From positions 1 through 9,041 of the forward strand of contig JBOFHT010000101.1 in the NCBI GenBank assembly GCA_051649785.1: a DNA stretch of 9,041 nucleotides. Direction: 5' to 3'. Position numbers and translations under genes: made by a program. Numbering within the stretch: position 1 is the first letter of the stretch; each line of letters starts with the position of its first letter. The notes under the pieces were generated by a model. That model saw only the letters and a list, made by a program, of their open reading frames with translations. It had not been told where the DNA came from and made no database searches. The stretch is from JBOFHT01 sp051649785 (GTDB lineage Archaea > Methanobacteriota > Methanobacteria > Methanobacteriales > Methanobacteriaceae). Positions 6,558-9,041 of this stretch are shown piece after piece.

Positions 6558-6992
6558 CTAACATAAACTACTCTCTTTTTTAATATTAGAATATCTCATA
6601 AATCTAACTCTTTTAATACCTTCAGCAGCATTTTGGATCTCAAGTAAAGCTGAACTAATAACTCTATTACAAATTGCTTGATAATCCTCTTGATTAATAT
6701 TATCTAAAGCAACTATTTCTTCAGCCATATCTATTTTAAGCTTTTTAATATCAACAACTAAAAATTTATAAGGTTCATCTTCATAACCATTAGCATCTAA
6801 ATAAACACAGTCATCTATGTCTAAATCAATTTTATCAACATTAATCTTTTCATCGCCAATTATAATGTAAACAAAGTCATTAAACGTACTGTTATCTTCA
6901 TAATCCCTAATAGTAATATTTACATTAGTAGTATTCCCTAAACACTCAATTGTAGCTTTTTTCAAATCATCAAAACTTATTTCTTTAATCAT
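6558..6992 (-). CDS. Unidentified acidic 144-residue protein, first gene of the radical SAM operon
   Basis: I do not recognise this protein. The ATG at 6992-6990 is chosen as start because AGTGAGG lies 6-7 bases upstream; a longer reading from the GTG at 7004 would place that start inside the same ribosome binding site. The translation begins MIKEISFDDLKKATIECLG and is acidic over the first 110 residues, with alternating strand-like and helix-like stretches (VNITIRDYEDN, FNDFVYIIIGDEK, KFLVVDIKKLKIDMAEEIVALD). The end is basic with a terminal Cys (RVRFMRYSNIKKESSLC). There is no signal peptide, membrane helix or metal motif. Its stop is 27 bases before the radical SAM start, so the two are very likely co-transcribed. 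It could be a partner or accessory subunit, or simply a neighbour. A peptide-precursor role is not supported by its length or composition. Confidence 0.7.
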   Translation of the reverse strand: MIKEISFDDLKKATIECLGNTTNVNITIRDYEDNSTFNDFVYIIIGDEKINVDKIDLDIDDCVYLDANGYEDEPYKFLVVDIKKLKIDMAEEIVALDNINQEDYQAICNRVISSALLEIQNAAEGIKRVRFMRYSNIKKESSLC

Positions 6993-7056
6993 AAAAATCC
7001 TCACTAAATTAATGATTTATAAATTAGATTAATAGTTAATATTATGTTAATAGTTA

Positions 7057-7064
7057 TATTTATA
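7057..7064 (-). promoter_or_regulatory. TATA box for the 144-residue protein / radical SAM operon
   Basis: The minus strand reads TATAAATA here, a good archaeal TATA box. Transcription would start near 7035, giving a leader of about 43 bases up to the ATG at 6992. Two copies of AATAGTTA lie just downstream, at 7049-7056 and 7031-7038, 18 bases apart, where a repressor or leader element could act. A second, less well-spaced candidate, ATTTATAAAT, lies at 7015-7024. Confidence 0.45.
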
Positions 7065-7067
7065 CAC

Positions 7068-7091
7068 AAGCTTTTTTTAGAAAAAAACCTT
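7068..7091. terminator. T7/A7 imperfect inverted repeat, possible bidirectional terminator
   Basis: The plus strand reads AAGC, T7, AG, A7, CCTT. The T7 (7072-7078) and A7 (7081-7087) are complementary, and the outer bases pair except for one C-C mismatch. On the minus strand this gives a T7 run that could stop transcription from the small gene at 7331-7504 just before the promoter at 7057-7064. The two-base loop is too tight for a full hairpin, so the T-run itself is the likelier signal. Confidence 0.35.
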
Positions 7092-7330
7092 GACCAAAAA
7101 ACTAATTTAGTATTTAATATATTTAATAAAAATAGTTAGAAAATTCAATACATCTATAAAACAATAATCATATAAATGTTATAATAAGTTTAAATACTGG
7201 AAGTTTATTCTATAAACAATAGCATATAGTAATTGAATATCTTAAAAGTTAAAGTAATATTTAAGCTATCTAGAATATCTAATAAATTATAGAAATAGTC
7301 AATAAGTTTTTAGGAAAAACAGAAAATGTT

Positions 7331-7504
7331 TTATTTGAATAATTGGCTACCCTCATATCGTTTAGCATAAAGTTCTTTTACTAATTCAGGGTTAGCTTTT
7401 CTAAATTCTTCAATTTCTTTTTCCATTTTTTCCTTTTTATCTAAGTTTTCCTCAAAAATCTTTTGAGCAGAAATTTTTCGGTATTCTTTTATATTTTTTA
7501 TCAT
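7331..7504 (-). CDS. Small charged helical protein, 57 residues, unknown
   Basis: The start is the ATG at 7504-7502, preceded by GAAGGTG (plus-strand caccttc, 7511-7517), a good ribosome binding site; an upstream in-frame TTG at 7519 would sit against that site and is unlikely. The protein is almost entirely Lys, Glu, Arg and helix formers: IKEYRKISAQKIFEENLDKKEKMEKEIEEFRKANPELVKELYAKRYEG. It is probably one or two amphipathic helices, perhaps a short coiled coil, soluble and without cysteines. I do not recognise a family. It begins 51 bases after the stop of the ADP-ribosyltransferase fragment on the same strand, so it may have been the next gene of the same cassette, for example an antitoxin, immunity or phage protein. 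That role is only a guess from position. Confidence 0.5.
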   Translation of the reverse strand: MIKNIKEYRKISAQKIFEENLDKKEKMEKEIEEFRKANPELVKELYAKRYEGSQLFK

Positions 7505-7555
7505 TATTAACACCTTCAAATATATTTATAAATATGTTCCTAATTGCATAAATAA

Positions 7556-7894
7556 TTATTCTATTTTACAAAATACTTCTTTCTGCAATTTATTAATAGC
7601 ATATACTACTAATTTATATTTCCTATGAATCAACCACTCCATATGTTCCAAATACTGTGAAGATTGTCTTAAATAAGCACCAACATCACCTTTTCTTGCA
7701 TTAATTATTAAAATAACTCCATTTTTTGAGTAAGACTTAGCTATATCTTTGTCAAATGTAGATGACATAAAAGCTTTTTCAGGAATGATTTCACCTAATT
7801 TAAAATTATTTATCTTAATATTTTTAAGTCCCCTATATAGATTTGTATTCGAAGTTAGGGATTTAATATAAATCAGTACAAAAATATAGGGTTT
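7556..7894 (-). pseudogene. 5'-truncated ADP-ribosyltransferase exoenzyme-type toxin domain
   Basis: On the minus strand 112 codons are open from just after a TAG (7897-7895) to a stop at 7556. The translation carries, in order, the features of bacterial ADP-ribosyltransferase toxins (PF03496-like, arginine-type YRG/STS/ExE class). LYRGL is at 19-23 with the NAD-binding Arg21, AFMSSTFDKDIAKSYS (41-56) holds the STS-like motif, and GVILIINARKGDVGAYL (59-75) is the central strand pair. QYLEHMEWLIHRKYKLVV (80-97) corresponds to the ExE loop; the final Glu86 is kept but the usual first Glu is His84. The N-terminal helical part is absent. The only ATG (7768) comes after the Arg motif and has no ribosome binding site, and upstream frames are closed. 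It is therefore most likely a decayed gene, from a secreted toxin or a phage head/ADP-ribosyltransferase protein. Confidence 0.65.
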
Positions 7895-7987
7895 CTACAG
7901 AGTTCATATTTTAATTATTAATAAATTGTGTTTTAATATTATATTCATATTACAACATCCATTATAATTCATAAACTATAAATAATA

Positions 7988-8000
7988 TTAATATATAATA
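7988..8000 (+). promoter_or_regulatory. Possible TATA box for the gene at 8063
   Basis: TTAATATATAATA lies about 65-75 bases before the ATG at 8063 and would start transcription near 8022, leaving a leader of about 40 bases. A closer TATAAAATA at 8041-8049 is too near the ATG unless initiation is leaderless or further downstream. No ribosome binding site of the GGTGA type precedes the ATG, unlike the other genes of this window. Confidence 0.25.
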
Positions 8001-8062
8001 AGATATTACTTAAAAATTTAATGTAAAATAATCAACCTCATATAAAATAGTATAATGATTTT

Positions 8063-9041
8063 ATGATAGAATTACAACAAACATGGTATCATATTTTTGA
8101 TAACTTTAAAGAAAATGAAAGAGAAATACATCAAGTTCTAGACTTTTTTACTAATGAGCAATTTATTTACTTAAATGTTATAACTACAGAATTCACTCAA
8201 CTTAAAATTTTTGGAAGGAATTTAAATAGAGAAATGGGATTCATTGAGGAGGAAGGCATTATTGTAATAAATTTAGGAAATCTTGAAGATTTTCCACTTA
8301 TAGAAAAAAATACATTGGATCATGCACATCATGTTAGAATTCAAATTAATTATATTGATAATAATGCTCAATTTAATAAGTTTAAATTTTTTAAAACAGG
8401 CTATTCTAGCTCTTTTCTAATTGTTGGAAAAATGCAACCAGAATTCACAATAAATATTCAAAAAGGATTATTCATAAAAGGTGAAAGAATTGAAAATGAA
8501 AATATTAAATTACGGTCAAATATATATACTCAATCTGAAATATGTTTAGGAATTATAAAAAATAATTCATATTCTCCTTTTTTTGATATTTATAAATATG
8601 AAGAATGGAAGGATATTAATATATTTTCAATACAAGTAGATGAAATATTTTATATAAAACTTTCTAAATCTTACTATAATAATAAAGAATATAAATTGTC
8701 TTTGGGGTTAATATTAGATATAACTCCTTTAAATTTTGATTATTCTTACTTTAATGGTTCACATGAATCATATAAATTTATTATTGATAAAAAAAGTTAT
8801 AAATTAATTTCTAAAACTCCAGAACTTTGCTTTAATATAATAGATTTTGGATATACTGTAAAAAATAAAAAAAGCTATTTAATTTTTCCTATTTCATTAT
8901 TAGCATTGAATGTTATTTTCATTATTTTTATTATTATAAGTGATTTTAATACTATGAACTATAATATGAGTATTCCACTTAGTTGTTTAATTACAAGCAT
9001 ATCATTTTTAACATTATTCATTGAGTTTTCTTTATTTAAAA
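8063..9041 (+). CDS. Unidentified membrane-anchored protein, N-terminal 326 residues (3' end outside window)
   Basis: The frame is open from an in-frame stop at 8048 to the end of the window. The first ATG is at 8063; the next in-frame Met is residue 58. There is no clear ribosome binding site, so the start is likely but not proven. Residues 1-270 are soluble, with no signal peptide, and rich in Asn, Ile, Phe, Tyr and Lys (for example FKFFKTGYSSSFLIVGKMQP at 107-126). Strand-like alternation suggests a beta-rich domain. Two hydrophobic stretches follow, about 271-293 (SYLIFPISLLALNVIFIIFI) and 302-322 (MSIPLSCLITSISFLTLFI), so the protein is anchored by a C-terminal hairpin of helices with the large domain probably cytoplasmic. 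I recognise no motif or family. The gene is divergent from the ADP-ribosyltransferase fragment, and the rest lies beyond the window. Confidence 0.65.
   Translation, partial: MIELQQTWYHIFDNFKENEREIHQVLDFFTNEQFIYLNVITTEFTQLKIFGRNLNREMGFIEEEGIIVINLGNLEDFPLIEKNTLDHAHHVRIQINYIDNNAQFNKFKFFKTGYSSSFLIVGKMQPEFTINIQKGLFIKGERIENENIKLRSNIYTQSEICLGIIKNNSYSPFFDIYKYEEWKDINIFSIQVDEIFYIKLSKSYYNNKEYKLSLGLILDITPLNFDYSYFNGSHESYKFIIDKKSYKLISKTPELCFNIIDFGYTVKNKKSYLIFPISLLALNVIFIIFIIISDFNTMNYNMSIPLSCLITSISFLTLFIEFSLFK

Larger units (their letters stand above)
6993..7330. other. 338-bp gene-free interval with promoter and T/A-run signals
   Basis: No reading frame of protein-like character is present on either strand, and I see no tRNA-like or GC-rich RNA segment. 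Assignable elements are the AGTGAG ribosome binding site at 6999-7005, a TATA box at 7057-7064, the T7/A7 inverted repeat at 7068-7091, and three copies of AATAGTTA (7031-7038, 7049-7056, 7131-7138). The rest (about 7140-7330) is featureless AT-rich sequence. Confidence 0.6.

Noticed and set aside
6558..6992. The 144-residue protein as a peptide precursor modified by the radical SAM enzyme
   Set aside because: It is long and acidic, shows no leader/core split or repeated core motif, and the terminal Cys alone is not enough.
6993..7004. GTG start four codons upstream for the 144-residue protein
   Set aside because: The GTG is part of the AGTGAGG ribosome binding site of the ATG at 6992, so the shorter start is preferred.
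7505..7519. TTG start five codons upstream for the 57-residue protein
   Set aside because: The GAAGGTG site overlaps these codons and is correctly spaced for the ATG at 7504.
7556..7768. A 70-residue protein starting at the ATG at 7768
   Set aside because: The ATG has no ribosome binding site, lies inside the STS-like motif and cuts off the YRG motif that is plainly encoded upstream in the same frame.
7863..7907. Fourteen-codon frame (MNSVETLYFCTDLY) overlapping the 5' end of the ADP-ribosyltransferase fragment, as a frameshifted N-terminus
   Set aside because: It is too short, shows no toxin-domain feature, and frames further upstream are closed, so a single frameshift does not restore the gene.
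1..9041. CRISPR arrays, tRNA or rRNA genes, insertion sequences, attachment sites
   Set aside because: I saw no regularly spaced repeats, no GC-rich cloverleaf-like segments, no transposase motifs and no long terminal inverted repeats by eye; short AT-rich repeats are explained by composition.

Overview
The window is very AT-rich. Ribosome binding sites are of the GGTGA/AGTGAG type, promoters look like archaeal TATA boxes, and transcripts appear to end in bare T-runs without clear GC hairpins. Together with the protein content this suggests a low-GC methanogenic archaeon of the Methanobacteriales (Methanobrevibacter or Methanosphaera type). That assignment is an inference from style and composition; there is no rRNA or methanogenesis gene to prove it. 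The content is accessory: surface-glycan genes, a radical SAM enzyme, gene debris and unknown membrane proteins.

Left part (1-3761, minus strand). A three-gene operon, rfbF-rfbG-rfbH, encodes the first steps of CDP-3,6-dideoxyhexose synthesis. Glucose-1-phosphate is activated with CTP (RfbF, 2994-3761), converted to CDP-4-keto-6-deoxyglucose (RfbG, 1878-2939, TTG start behind a perfect AGGTGAT site), then dehydrated at C3 by a PLP/[2Fe-2S] enzyme (RfbH, 428-1792). The reductase that normally completes the RfbH reaction is not in the window. Downstream lie a T-rich terminator (about 332-353), a short apparent gene remnant (96-206) and the first 32 codons of a membrane protein leaving the window at base 1.

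Middle (3762-6992). A 262-bp AT-rich divergent promoter region separates rfbF from a plus-strand family 2 glycosyltransferase with a C-terminal membrane segment (4024-5088). This gene converges on a minus-strand pair: a 144-residue acidic protein of unknown function (6558-6992, start corrected to the ATG) followed 27 bp later by a B12-binding-type radical SAM enzyme (5148-6530). The rfb enzymes, the glycosyltransferase and possibly the radical SAM enzyme fit a surface-glycan locus.

Right part (6993-9041). A gene-free stretch holds a TATA box and a T7/A7 inverted repeat. It is followed by a 57-residue charged helical protein (7331-7504) and, upstream of that, a 5'-truncated ADP-ribosyltransferase toxin-like fragment (7556-7894). 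The fragment keeps the YRG, STS-like and last catalytic Glu motifs but has no usable start. The window ends in a plus-strand gene (8063-9041, incomplete) for an unrecognised protein with a soluble domain of about 270 residues followed by at least two membrane helices. I see no CRISPR array, tRNA, rRNA or intact mobile element.
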